A stretch of 64,000 nt of DNA. Origin: an uncultured Alphaproteobacteria bacterium (lineage in GTDB: Bacteria > Pseudomonadota > Alphaproteobacteria > Rs-D84). The notes beneath the pieces are model-generated. The model was not told the origin of the DNA. It made no database searches and worked only from the letters and a program-made list of their open reading frames with translations. The DNA is taken from the NCBI GenBank assembly GCA_944389465.1, contig CALXML010000004.1:41065-105064 (forward strand), given 5' to 3'. A program made the translations under genes and the position numbers. Shown here piece by piece: positions 7,667-15,462 of this stretch (positions are counted from its first letter, which is position 1; each line of letters begins with the position of its first letter).

Positions 7667-8440
7667 ATGGTACAAATTATTGCATTTGCAAATCAAAAGG
7701 GTGGGGTTGGTAAAACAACAACTGCCATAAATTTGGGTGCGTCGTTGGCCGCAATTAAAAAGCGCGTTTTGTTGGTTGATTTGGATTCACAGGGCAATGC
7801 CAGTACGGGGTTGGGCTTTGTGCGTGCCGCACATCCGCAAAGTGTGTACGGTGTAATTATGGGCACGGCGAATGCTGCTGATAATATTTTAACAACATCT
7901 GTGCCTGAATTGCATTTGATGCCATCGTCAATGGCGTTGGCTGGGGCCGAAGTTGACCTGTTGGATATGGAACATCGTGAATACAGATTGCGTGATGCAT
8001 TAATGCCACTGTATGATTATTATGATTATATCTTGTTGGATTGTCCGCCGGCATTGGGATTTTTAACATTAAATGCGCTAACAACTGCAAACAATGTCAT
8101 AATTCCGCTGCAGTGTGAATTTTTTGCACTGGAAGGTATCAGTCACTTAATAAATTCAATTCGTGAAATAAAGAACAAGTGGAATCCAGAACTGGAAATT
8201 TTGGGTGTTTTATTAACAATGTATGATAAAAGATATGCATTAACCCGTGATGCAGAAAATGATGTTCGTAACACATTTGGGGATTCTGTTTTTAAAACAG
8301 TTGTGCCGCGTAATGTTCGCGTGTCCGAAGCCCCCAGTCATGGCAAGCCTGCATTATTTTATGATTTTAATTCATCCGGCGCACAGGCATATTTGCGTGT
8401 CGCGACCGAGGTTGTTGAACGTTTAGAACAGGGGGATTAA
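7667..8440 (+). CDS. parA: chromosome-partitioning ATPase ParA (Soj)
   Basis: ParA is the Walker-type ATPase that, with ParB bound at parS, segregates the chromosome origin region on the nucleoid. The 257-aa protein has the deviant Walker A KGGVGKTT (residues 11-18), the switch block LLVDLDSQGNAS and Walker B-like YILLDCPPALG near residue 125. It lacks the long N-terminal HTH of plasmid ParAs, so it is a chromosomal Soj type. The parB start lies 3 nt after its stop, a typical parAB operon. AT-rich DNA with a possible TTGACC -35 (7600-7605) lies upstream, but its -10 is unclear. Confidence 0.95.
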   Translation: MVQIIAFANQKGGVGKTTTAINLGASLAAIKKRVLLVDLDSQGNASTGLGFVRAAHPQSVYGVIMGTANAADNILTTSVPELHLMPSSMALAGAEVDLLDMEHREYRLRDALMPLYDYYDYILLDCPPALGFLTLNALTTANNVIIPLQCEFFALEGISHLINSIREIKNKWNPELEILGVLLTMYDKRYALTRDAENDVRNTFGDSVFKTVVPRNVRVSEAPSHGKPALFYDFNSSGAQAYLRVATEVVERLEQGD

Positions 8441-8443
8441 GAT

Positions 8444-9322
8444 ATGTCAAAATTTGGATTGGGACGTGGTTTGGCCGATTTAAAACAAGAAATGGGAAAT
8501 ATCCCAGATATATCCATATTAACCGGTGCTGAACGTGTTGTTGTAAAGCAAATACCCTTGGCGCAAATTGGGGCAAATCCGGACCAGCCACGTAAAACAT
8601 TTACTGAATCAGAATTGTCTGATTTGGCGGCATCTATTAAGGAAAAGGGCGTTTTACAACCGATTTTATTACGTGCGGTCAGTGGGCGTCCATATATGTA
8701 TGAAATCGTTGCGGGTGAACGTCGTTGGCGGGCCAGTAAATTGGCGGGGCTGACCGAAATTCCGGCGTTGGTAAAGCAGTTAACAAATGAAAATGCAATG
8801 GAAATTGCATTGATTGAAAATGTACAGCGCGAAAATTTAAACCCAATAGAGGAATCAAATGCGTATAAAAATCTGATGGAAAAATGCGGTTACGAATTGT
8901 CCGATGTTTCGCGTTTAATTGGTAAATCAGAAAGTTATATCAGAAACATTATGCGTTTGGATTCTTTGCCGGCGGATGTAAAGCATATGGTGGAGCAGGG
9001 CGATATATCCGCATCACACGCGCGCACAATTGCCGTGGCGGAAAATCCGACTGAATTGGCGCATAAAATTATTGATAATAATTTGTCTGTTGCGGAAACA
9101 GAAAAAATGGTTCGTGACACTGCACGCCGCCAAACCAGTCGCGCATACAATGCCAAAACAATAGACGCACAAACGGTGCATGACATTGAATCAAAAATAT
9201 CAACAGTATTGGGCGTGAATGCCAAACTGCGTGAAAAGCGGGGCGGGGCAGGGCAAATAATTTTAAATTTTGCCACACGTATGCAATTGCATGATTTGGT
9301 TGAAAAATTAACCAGCAAATAA
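8444..9322 (+). CDS. parB: chromosome-partitioning protein ParB (Spo0J)
   Basis: ParB is a CTP-dependent clamp that loads at parS and spreads along DNA. Family blocks in order are the PDQPRKTF box (near residues 47-54), the ParB/Srx domain with GERRWRASKLAG, the ENVQRENLNPIEE arginine motif (near 125-137), the HTH region (YELSDVSRLIGKSESYIRN) and a C-terminal dimerization domain. The 292-aa length is normal. A double terminator follows. The HTH could be compared with ParBs of known parS specificity to test the palindromes at 6530 and 7533. Confidence 0.95.
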   Translation: MSKFGLGRGLADLKQEMGNIPDISILTGAERVVVKQIPLAQIGANPDQPRKTFTESELSDLAASIKEKGVLQPILLRAVSGRPYMYEIVAGERRWRASKLAGLTEIPALVKQLTNENAMEIALIENVQRENLNPIEESNAYKNLMEKCGYELSDVSRLIGKSESYIRNIMRLDSLPADVKHMVEQGDISASHARTIAVAENPTELAHKIIDNNLSVAETEKMVRDTARRQTSRAYNAKTIDAQTVHDIESKISTVLGVNAKLREKRGGAGQIILNFATRMQLHDLVEKLTSK

Positions 9323-9327
9323 TATAT

Positions 9328-9358
9328 AAAAATGCCGGCATTTACCGGCATTTTTATT
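9328..9358 (+). terminator. intrinsic terminator after parB
   Basis: Stem AAAAATGCCGG (9328-9338) with CCGGCATTTTT (9345-9355). The core CCGGCATTTACCGG differs by one base from the common terminator core. Confidence 0.85.
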
Positions 9359-9386
9359 GATACAGGAAATCGGATAAAAAATAACA

Positions 9387-9418
9387 AAAAAACACCGGCA
9401 ATTGCCGGTGTTTTTTGT
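9387..9418. terminator. bidirectional terminator between parB and pal
   Basis: A 13-bp perfect stem (9387-9399 with 9404-9416), loop AATT, T runs on both strands. It serves convergent parB and pal. Confidence 0.88.
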
Positions 9419-9434
9419 ATATATTTTACAACAA

Positions 9435-9851
9435 TTATTTAACTGTTGTTGTGGCGTTACGGTTATATTTCCAAACTTCTTCACCAGTACCCTTGACCAA
9501 TGGGCGTTCTTTACCGTATGAAATTGTGGAAATACGTGCGGAATCAATACCGTCGTTAACCAATACTTCCTTGGCTGCGTTTGCACGACGTGCGCCCAAA
9601 GCCAAGTTGTATTCTGTTGAACCACGTTCGTCGCAGTTACCAGCAATTTGGATTTTAACATCTTCGTGATTCTTCATATACAGTGCCTGACCCAACAGGT
9701 TGTCACGTGCATCATCAGAAATTTCAGATGAATTAAACGCAAAGAATACGCGTTGTTCATTCAAATCAGCCGGTTCAACGATTGTAGAACCACCACAGGC
9801 GGCCAACAAACCTGCAACCCCAGCCAACATAGCAAAGTTTTTTATTTTCAT
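9435..9851 (-). CDS. pal: peptidoglycan-associated lipoprotein Pal
   Basis: Pal is an outer-membrane lipoprotein that binds diaminopimelate in peptidoglycan and works with TolB during cell constriction. The signal peptide ends in a lipobox LLAAC, giving lipidation at about C19. The OmpA-type domain follows, with the peptidoglycan-binding block AGNCDERGSTEYNLALG and GARRANAAKEVL. The 138 aa are a little short but complete. A promoter and GGGAG ribosome site are visible upstream. tolB-tolA-tolQR are not adjacent, so pal is transcribed alone here. Confidence 0.92.
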   Translation of the reverse strand: MKIKNFAMLAGVAGLLAACGGSTIVEPADLNEQRVFFAFNSSEISDDARDNLLGQALYMKNHEDVKIQIAGNCDERGSTEYNLALGARRANAAKEVLVNDGIDSARISTISYGKERPLVKGTGEEVWKYNRNATTTVK

Positions 9852-9887
9852 GAAAATACTCCCTTGAGTTTCTGTTACTCGTGTTCT

Positions 9888-9916
9888 ATTTTAGAATAAA
9901 AGGTTTGAAAAATCAA
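9888..9916 (-). promoter_or_regulatory. pal promoter
   Basis: Minus strand TTGATT (9916-9911), 17-bp spacer, TAAAAT (9893-9888), followed by a leader of about 30 nt with GGGAG before the ATG at 9851. It contrasts with the leaderless promoters elsewhere in the window. Confidence 0.65.
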
Positions 9917-9929
9917 GGGAAAAGGCTTT

Positions 9930-10727
9930 ATGAACAACTGTGATTTAAGTGATTTAGTATTATCGGGTGTGCAATGGGAAATATCAGATACACCATTGAT
10001 GTTGGCGGCCGCAACGCGCGCCGCAACCGTATCTGGGGCGGGGCAAACATCTGGGCCGCATCAAACCGCCACAACCACTGGTAATGTGGGGCGTACACAA
10101 ACATCAATTGTGCCACCAATTGCGCCACAACAGGCCATTTCCATTGAAACAGTTAAATCAATGGCGGCGCGTCCTGCGAATATGTCTGCGTTGTGCAGAA
10201 TGATTTCTGAATTTAATCATCCTTTGCGGGGTGGGGCAACAAATGTTGTTTTGCCGCATATTGCGCCAAACCCGAATGGTTTAGTTATTATAACAGACAT
10301 CCCCAGTGGGGATGATGATGCGTCTGGCGCAATTTTATCGGGTGCGGCGGGCGAATTATTGGATAAAATGTTGACGGCAATAGGATTGTCGCGTGAAAAC
10401 GTGTCCATTGTGCCACTGGTATTTTGGCGCACCCCCGGCGGACGCACACCAACACGTGCAGAACTGGATTTGGCACATCCATTTGTGGCCAGAATATTGG
10501 AAATGTTAAATCCGCGCTTTGTTTTAACACTGGGCACATTGGCGGCGTCTGAAACAGCAAATGTTCAACTGCCACGTGCGCATGGTATGACAACGGTTTT
10601 GGAAAATGGTGTAACAGTAATGCCAATTTATCATCCGAATTATTTGATGCTGAAACCGGCTGCCAAACGCGATGCATGGACCGCATTGCAAATATTGCAA
10701 AATTTGTTGAAAAGTGTTGACAAATAG
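9930..10727 (+). CDS. uracil-DNA glycosylase family 4/5-like protein lacking Fe-S cysteines
   Basis: The C-terminal half follows the family-4 uracil-DNA glycosylase pattern: GAAGELLDKMLTAIGL (139-153), VPLVFWRTPGGRTPTRAE (161-178), a TLGTLA block (200-205) and HPNYLMLKPAAKRDAW (235-250). Known family-4 enzymes hold a [4Fe-4S] cluster with four cysteines. This protein has only C4 and C89, and the usual Cys before the PFV helix is replaced (LAHPFV). The motif-A region is ITDIPSGDDD instead of GEAPGxxE. The N-terminal 70 residues are low-complexity Ala/Thr/Gly/Gln. It may be a divergent glycosylase or a non-enzymatic relative. It is divergent from pal. Confidence 0.7.
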   Translation: MNNCDLSDLVLSGVQWEISDTPLMLAAATRAATVSGAGQTSGPHQTATTTGNVGRTQTSIVPPIAPQQAISIETVKSMAARPANMSALCRMISEFNHPLRGGATNVVLPHIAPNPNGLVIITDIPSGDDDASGAILSGAAGELLDKMLTAIGLSRENVSIVPLVFWRTPGGRTPTRAELDLAHPFVARILEMLNPRFVLTLGTLAASETANVQLPRAHGMTTVLENGVTVMPIYHPNYLMLKPAAKRDAWTALQILQNLLKSVDK

Positions 10728-10752
10728 ATAATAATTTTACGTAAGTTATTAA

Positions 10753-10767
10753 AAGGAGTATACAATT
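10753..10767 (+). promoter_or_regulatory. Shine-Dalgarno and AUU start of infC
   Basis: AAGGAG, 6-nt spacer, ATT. The good ribosome site together with the reading frame fixes the start at a codon that IF-3 itself discriminates against. Confidence 0.85.
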
Positions 10768-11319
10768 AAACCGCAATTTAACCGTGATAATCGTCGGGAT
10801 ACGGGACCGCGCATAAACAATCGGATTTTTGCAAAATCTGTTCAGGTAATTGATGAAAACGGCCAAAATTTGGGCGTAATGCCAACATCTAATGCGTTAC
10901 AGATGGCGGCGGACGCGGGATTGGATTTGGTGGAAATCAGTTCAAATGGCACAACGCCAATTGCCAAAATAATGGATTATGGTAAATATAAATACGAACA
11001 GAAAAAACGTGCGTCCGAGGCCCGAAAAAATCAAAAAACAGTTGAAATGAAAGAGGTTTGGGTTAAACCGTTCATAGAAGAAAATGACCTGAACATCAAA
11101 ATGAAGAAAGTGTTTGAATTTCTGGGCGACGGTAACAAGGTAAAGGTTGCAGTTATGACCCGTGGTTCAAAAAAAGTTCTGGCACGTGGCAAGGATGCAG
11201 TCCCAGAATTATTTGCCCGCATTATGGAAATTGTTGGCGACCGTGGGACATTGGAATCTAAATCCAAGCCAGACGAACGAACAAAATCAATAATAATTGC
11301 ACCAACCCGTGCAAAATAA
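10765..11319 (+). CDS. infC: translation initiation factor IF-3, AUU start codon
   Basis: IF-3 binds the 30S subunit, prevents premature 50S joining and discriminates start codons. The 184-aa protein starts KPQFNRDNRRDTGPRINNRI and contains the family blocks LVEISSNGTTPIAKIMDYGKYKY-like and the C-terminal domain VKPFIEENDLNIKMKK. No ATG, GTG or TTG fits the true N-terminus: the frame is open from ATT at 10765, placed 6 nt after a strong AAGGAG (10753-10758). An AUU start is the known autoregulatory feature of infC in enterobacteria. A TTG at 10870 would remove the N-terminal domain. Confidence 0.93.
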   Translation: MKPQFNRDNRRDTGPRINNRIFAKSVQVIDENGQNLGVMPTSNALQMAADAGLDLVEISSNGTTPIAKIMDYGKYKYEQKKRASEARKNQKTVEMKEVWVKPFIEENDLNIKMKKVFEFLGDGNKVKVAVMTRGSKKVLARGKDAVPELFARIMEIVGDRGTLESKSKPDERTKSIIIAPTRAK

Positions 11320-11324
11320 TAACT

Positions 11325-11345
11325 GGGGCGCTTGCCCCGTTTTTG
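11325..11345 (+). terminator. intrinsic terminator of infC
   Basis: GGGGC (11325-11329), loop GCTT, GCCCC (11334-11338), then GTTTTTG. Confidence 0.8.
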
Positions 11346-11457
11346 TTACTGGTAATTCGTGATTTTTTTATGCATGTGTCGCTCGGGTACTGCGTACCCT
11401 GTGCGTATTCTCGGTATTTGTTCAAACCGCGCTGTCGCTTGTTTTCACATACTCGGA

Positions 11458-11565
11458 TTCATTGCGAGCAAAGCGAAGCAATCCAGTTAATATAAACTTA
11501 TTTGCGTCAGCAAATACATTACTATAGATTGCCACGGTCGGGCTGCGCCCTCCCTCGCAATGACA
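11458..11565. repeat. dispersed palindromic element, copy 1
   Basis: The element is bounded by CATTGCGAG and CTCGCAATGAC, with an internal GCAATCCAG/GATTGC pair and small inner hairpins (ATTTGC 11500-11505 with GCAAAT 11510-11515; GGGCTGCGCCC). A related copy is at 60705-60820. It has no open frame; it looks like a non-coding MITE/REP-like repeat. It is followed by a run of ten Gs (11567-11576). The rest of the 273-bp gap after infC (11345-11457) shows no recognisable feature. Confidence 0.75.
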
Positions 11566-11592
11566 AGGGGGGGGGGACACAGTATGACGTGC

Positions 11593-11871
11593 TTATTCCA
11601 GTGGACAGGCGACAGTATATTCGTATGTTCCAGATTCGTCAATATATTGGGTGTTTGCCGGTGCATACATAATGCATGAACCGGCGGGTGACGCCACCAA
11701 ACAACTGTCCGCCGTACCGGTGGATGTATATCCGGTGGGACACGAACCGTCCGCAATTGTCATATATTCTTCTTCTATCGCGACATAACCCGATGGGCAC
11801 GATGTGGACGGTGCGATGGCAAATGCACCAACCGGCGTAATTACCATAATTAAAACCGATATTCGTTTCAT
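11593..11871 (-). CDS. small secreted Cys-containing protein
   Basis: This is a 92-aa protein with a signal peptide (MKRISVLIMVITPVGAFA) and a short mature part holding six cysteines. Two similar units, SCPSGYVAIEEEYMTIADG and SCPTGYTSTGTADSCLV, suggest an internal duplication around CPxGY. Function and family are not recognised. A G-rich run of 7 Gs acts as ribosome site 3 nt before the ATG. It follows the 11883-12302 gene after 11 nt, so both are probably in one transcript whose leader is the structured region at 12.34-12.56 kb. Confidence 0.65.
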   Translation of the reverse strand: MKRISVLIMVITPVGAFAIAPSTSCPSGYVAIEEEYMTIADGSCPTGYTSTGTADSCLVASPAGSCIMYAPANTQYIDESGTYEYTVACPLE

Positions 11872-11882
11872 ATCCCCCCCGT

Positions 11883-12302
11883 TTAGTCAGATAAATTACT
11901 AAACATTGAAGCGCGTATAGATGCTTCATCTCTCAAATTATACGCACATGTAGAAGCACAGTTTGTGGCACAGGAAGCAGCTGTGCTGTATGATCTAGAA
12001 AATACCCATTGTGAAACCGCCGGACTAATCATTCTGCACCAGCAATATTTATTGTTATCCAATGTATAAGATATTTCTACATAATAATTAGTTGTTGCAC
12101 CCATTGAACCACCATTTTGCGAGCCACAAAATGCAATCCCTTCAATAGACGTACCATCACATGTTGCAGAAAAGTCAGAATCCCGCCCAAAAAAACTAGA
12201 ACACGTTGTTGATGGTGTTAAGGCTACATATTTTGTAACCGCCGTGGCGGGTGGGATTGTGGCCGCGCAAATCAGGCCGGTGATTAATAAATATTTTTTC
12301 AT
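11883..12302 (-). CDS. secreted Cys-rich protein with CWCRM motif
   Basis: This 139-aa protein has a signal peptide (MKKYLLITGLICAATIPPATA) and at least nine cysteines, including YCWCRM near residue 89 and the regular block CATNCASTC near 115. Disulfide-bonded extracytoplasmic location is likely; no family is recognised. The ATG at 12302 follows GGAGA and starts a standard signal peptide, so an in-frame upstream ATG at 12383 is not used: it would run through the terminator hairpin at 12341-12364. The structured leader upstream suggests control by attenuation. Confidence 0.7.
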   Translation of the reverse strand: MKKYLLITGLICAATIPPATAVTKYVALTPSTTCSSFFGRDSDFSATCDGTSIEGIAFCGSQNGGSMGATTNYYVEISYTLDNNKYCWCRMISPAVSQWVFSRSYSTAASCATNCASTCAYNLRDEASIRASMFSNLSD

Positions 12303-12334
12303 ATTCTTATCTCCATTTTCTTTTGTTTGTGAAT

Positions 12335-12562
12335 AAAGAAAACCACCGGAATTTTCAGGTGGTTGGAGTTTAAGAACAATCACTATAATTGCGTGGTTTA
12401 TTCAGTATATTCACCACACTCCAACCATAATGGTTGGATTTGTTTTACGTCGGTGTCCGACGATAGTGAAGGGTTCTTAAGCCCAATATGGGAATACCCC
12501 ATATCAATTTCATAATATCACAGGTGACGGTTAAATCAACAGCAAAAGTTATCGGTCTGTGA
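12335..12562 (-). ncRNA. structured leader RNA, attenuator-like (or an sRNA), upstream of the secreted-protein pair
   Basis: Read on the minus strand, this gene-free stretch holds several hairpins: 12557-12562/12518-12523, 12498-12504/12486-12492, 12457-12462/12448-12453 and 12431-12438/12420-12427. They end in AACCACC...GGTGGTT (12364-12358/12347-12341) followed by TTCTTTATT, a terminator 30 nt before the coding start. A longer interaction pairs 12370-12386 with 12464-12480. ACTCCAACC (12369-12361) overlaps the terminator arm and is fully complementary to 12418-12426, so terminator and antiterminator folds exclude each other. The remainder of the gap (12563-12666) carries the xseB promoter. 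Confidence 0.5.
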
Positions 12563-12645
12563 CCATACCCAGCACGAATGCCGGTAACGAGAAATCAGCA
12601 ACTATTTTTGTTTGCCTTTTGTGGATTATTTTTGTATCGTTTCTG

Positions 12646-12660
12646 TATAATTTTGAAGGG
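12646..12660 (+). promoter_or_regulatory. xseB -10 and ribosome binding site
   Basis: TATAAT (12646-12651) is preceded by TG and followed by GAAGGG (12655-12660), 6 nt before the ATG at 12667. The two are so close that the Shine-Dalgarno must lie at the extreme 5' end of the mRNA, or transcription starts further upstream. Confidence 0.45.
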
Positions 12661-12666
12661 TATATT

Positions 12667-12870
12667 ATGGACGAAAAAAAATTATCTTTTGAAGAGGCTT
12701 ATAAACAACTGACAGAACTGGTAAAAAAAATGGAATCCGGCGAATTGCCGTTGGCTGATTCTGTGGCTGCATATGAACAGGGAATTAAGTTAAAGGCATA
12801 CTGTGAACAGTTATTGAAAGAGGCCGAATTAAAAATTGAAACATTAAAAGTTACCCCGCAACAAGCATAA
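12667..12870 (+). CDS. xseB: exodeoxyribonuclease VII small subunit
   Basis: XseB is the small helical subunit of exonuclease VII, which degrades single-stranded DNA to oligonucleotides. The 67-aa product has the family pattern LSFEEAYKQLTELVKKMESG (near residues 6-25), then LPLADSVAAYEQGIKL. The start at 12667 is chosen for its ribosome site and normal length; an in-frame ATG at 12559 would add residues from the leader region. mutS follows after 10 nt. xseA is not in the window. Confidence 0.92.
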   Translation: MDEKKLSFEEAYKQLTELVKKMESGELPLADSVAAYEQGIKLKAYCEQLLKEAELKIETLKVTPQQA

Positions 12871-12880
12871 TGGATTTATC

Positions 12881-15451
12881 GTGGCTGAAAAAAGCAAATT
12901 AACCCCAGTTATGCAACAATACGTTGATATGAAGGGCGAAAACCCTGACGCATTGTTGATGTTTCGTTTGGGTGATTTTTACGAGGCTTTTTTTGAAGAC
13001 GCCAAAACAATCAGTCGCACTTTGGGTTTGGTTCTGACCCAGCGTGGCACTGATGGCGACGGCGAAAATATTCCAATGTGCGGGATTCCGTGGCATGCGG
13101 CGGATAATTATTTTGGTCGTTTGGTGCGCGCGGGTTTTCGTGTTGCATTGGTGGAACAAATGGAAACGCCTGCACAGGCCAAGGCCCGCGGGCACAAGTT
13201 CATAGACCGAAAAATCATTCGTGTTTTAACCCCCGGAACATTAACAGATGAAAATTTATTAACGCCAAAAAATTCTAATTTTTTAATTGCTGTTATTTTA
13301 ACGGATGACAAGCAATTTGAAATTGCGGGTTGTGATATTTCCACCGGTGAATTTTTTGTTGGGCGCACGGCTGATATATTGGATGATTTGGTACGCATCA
13401 ATCCGGCCGAGGTTATTTATCCAGAACCCTTGGCTGAAAATGAAACAATTATGCATCTGCGCGATGTGTTCAAAACAACGCCGGTGTATGAAAAATTGTA
13501 TCATCGTGCGGATATTGATAAAATAGTGGGCAGTGTTTTTGGCGGTGCTGTTGCCACCGGTGATAATATTGCCATAACGTATGACAGTGCAATTAAGTTA
13601 TTGGCCGGATATTTATTTAATACCCAGCGTGGCGCGTCAATAACATTCCGCGCGCCTTATTTATATAAGTCTGGGCGTCAGTTATTGATTGATTCCGCCA
13701 CATGGAAAAGTTTGGAAATAGATGCGCCAATGAATGACGGCGGCCTGTGTTTGGTTGATGTGCTGGATAATACTAAAACAGCGGCGGGCGCACGTAAATT
13801 ACGTTCTTATTTGCGCACATTATCGGCGGACGTAAATGAAATACATCGCCGGCAATCGCACATTGGGCATATGGTTTTGAACAGGGATGTCGCGGGCGCG
13901 GTTGAAAATATGTTATCGTCTGTGCCTGATGTTGGGCGCAGTTTATCACGTCTGTTGTCTGGCCGTGGTACACCACGTGATATGCGCCACGTAACAGATT
14001 TTATGATTGAATTGCCAAATGCAAAAATGTTGGGCGCACGTCTGGATGATGAAATGGCCGCGCGTTTTGCGAACATAAATACGCATGATGAATTGGCATT
14101 AAAATTAAATTCGGCATTAAATGATGAATTGCCAACTTTTTTCCGTGATGGCAATGTTGTACGCGCCGGTTTTGATGCATCGTTGGATAATATGCGTGGT
14201 TTGGCACACGGGGCCAAGGAAACAATTGCCAGTATGCAATCTGAATATGCCGCGTCCACCGGCATACATAACCTGAAAATAAAATATAATAATATTTTGG
14301 GCTATTTCATAGAAGTTCCATCCGCACGCGCAGATGTTTTAATGCAACCGGAATCGGGCTTTATACATCGTCAAACAATGTCCGGTAATATGCGTTTTAC
14401 AACCGCGCGGTTAATAGATTTGGATAATGATGTGCGGTCGGCCGCTGAAAAATCTGCCGCCATAGAGGCTGAAATAATATCCAACCTGATTGATGAAATT
14501 CGCATCGCGTCCGATGATTTATTGGCCACGGCGGATTTGCTGGCGGATTTAGACACTTGGTATTCTTTGGCCGTTGTGGCGGATAAATATTCATGGGTGC
14601 GGCCTGAAATTACCGATGATGTTGCGTTTGATGTTGTTGGTGGCCGACATCCGGTGATTGATTTCGTACTGCGTCGCACGGGTGACAATTTTGTTAAAAA
14701 TGATTGTAATTTAAACGTTAAATCGGTTGCATTATTAACAGGCCCAAATATGGCTGGTAAGTCAACATATTTGCGTCAAAATGCATTATTGGTTGTGTTG
14801 GCGCATCTGGGGTCGTTTGTGCCGGCAGTGCGTGCAACAATTGGCATTTGTGACCAGTTGTTCAGTCGCGTTGGTGCATCTGATAACTTGGCGGCGGGCC
14901 AGTCAACCTTTATGGTGGAAATGAGTGAAACCGCCAATATCTTGCGCCGTGCGACAAAGCAATCTTTTATAATTTTTGATGAAATAGGTCGCGGCACATC
15001 AACATATGATGGTATGGCCATTGCGCAGGCTGTTTTGGAATACGTTGACGAACTGCGTGCACGAACTTTATTTGCCACGCATTATCATGAATTAACCGCA
15101 CTGGTTGGTGATGACGCGGGACAGTTGCAAAATGTGTCCTGTTTGACCATTGATGTGCGCGAACATAATAACGAAATAATATTTATGCATAAAATAATTT
15201 CAGGTGTTGCAAATCGTTCATATGGGATTCAGGTTGCAAAAATGGCGGGTATGCCGGCATCTGTTGTTGCCCGTGCACAACAGGTTCTGGATGGACTGGA
15301 ATCACACAATCACACACTGTGTGACACCGGTAACGATGCCCAAACATCAATTGCGCAACAGAATGCACCCGAACGAAAAACATCGGATAAGTCGCAGCCC
15401 CGTGTTGCAGAACCACAAAAACACAGTGTTCAATTGAACCTGTTTGGATAA
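12881..15451 (+). CDS. mutS: DNA mismatch repair protein MutS
   Basis: MutS recognises mismatches and recruits MutL. The 856-aa protein shows the mismatch-binding domain with the FYE motif (FRLGDFYEAFFEDA, near residues 28-41), connector and lever domains, and the ATPase domain with Walker A GPNMAGKST (near 620), FMVEMSE, the Walker B block IIFDEIGRGTSTYDG and THYHEL. A GTG start is used. The C-terminal tail is Gln/His/Ser-rich before a final beta-clamp-like VQLNLFG. It is probably transcribed with xseB. Confidence 0.96.
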   Translation: MAEKSKLTPVMQQYVDMKGENPDALLMFRLGDFYEAFFEDAKTISRTLGLVLTQRGTDGDGENIPMCGIPWHAADNYFGRLVRAGFRVALVEQMETPAQAKARGHKFIDRKIIRVLTPGTLTDENLLTPKNSNFLIAVILTDDKQFEIAGCDISTGEFFVGRTADILDDLVRINPAEVIYPEPLAENETIMHLRDVFKTTPVYEKLYHRADIDKIVGSVFGGAVATGDNIAITYDSAIKLLAGYLFNTQRGASITFRAPYLYKSGRQLLIDSATWKSLEIDAPMNDGGLCLVDVLDNTKTAAGARKLRSYLRTLSADVNEIHRRQSHIGHMVLNRDVAGAVENMLSSVPDVGRSLSRLLSGRGTPRDMRHVTDFMIELPNAKMLGARLDDEMAARFANINTHDELALKLNSALNDELPTFFRDGNVVRAGFDASLDNMRGLAHGAKETIASMQSEYAASTGIHNLKIKYNNILGYFIEVPSARADVLMQPESGFIHRQTMSGNMRFTTARLIDLDNDVRSAAEKSAAIEAEIISNLIDEIRIASDDLLATADLLADLDTWYSLAVVADKYSWVRPEITDDVAFDVVGGRHPVIDFVLRRTGDNFVKNDCNLNVKSVALLTGPNMAGKSTYLRQNALLVVLAHLGSFVPAVRATIGICDQLFSRVGASDNLAAGQSTFMVEMSETANILRRATKQSFIIFDEIGRGTSTYDGMAIAQAVLEYVDELRARTLFATHYHELTALVGDDAGQLQNVSCLTIDVREHNNEIIFMHKIISGVANRSYGIQVAKMAGMPASVVARAQQVLDGLESHNHTLCDTGNDAQTSIAQQNAPERKTSDKSQPRVAEPQKHSVQLNLFG

Positions 15452-15462
15452 AAGGAAAAAGT

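Noticed and set aside
12303..12383. Upstream extension of the CWCRM secreted protein to an ATG at 12383
   Set aside because: It would translate through the terminator hairpin and bury the signal peptide; the ATG at 12302 has a good GGAGA site.
12341..12640. Possible RNase P RNA, tmRNA, SRP RNA or 6S RNA
   Set aside because: None of the conserved core sequences of these RNAs could be found; the attenuator-like reading on the minus strand explains the hairpins better.
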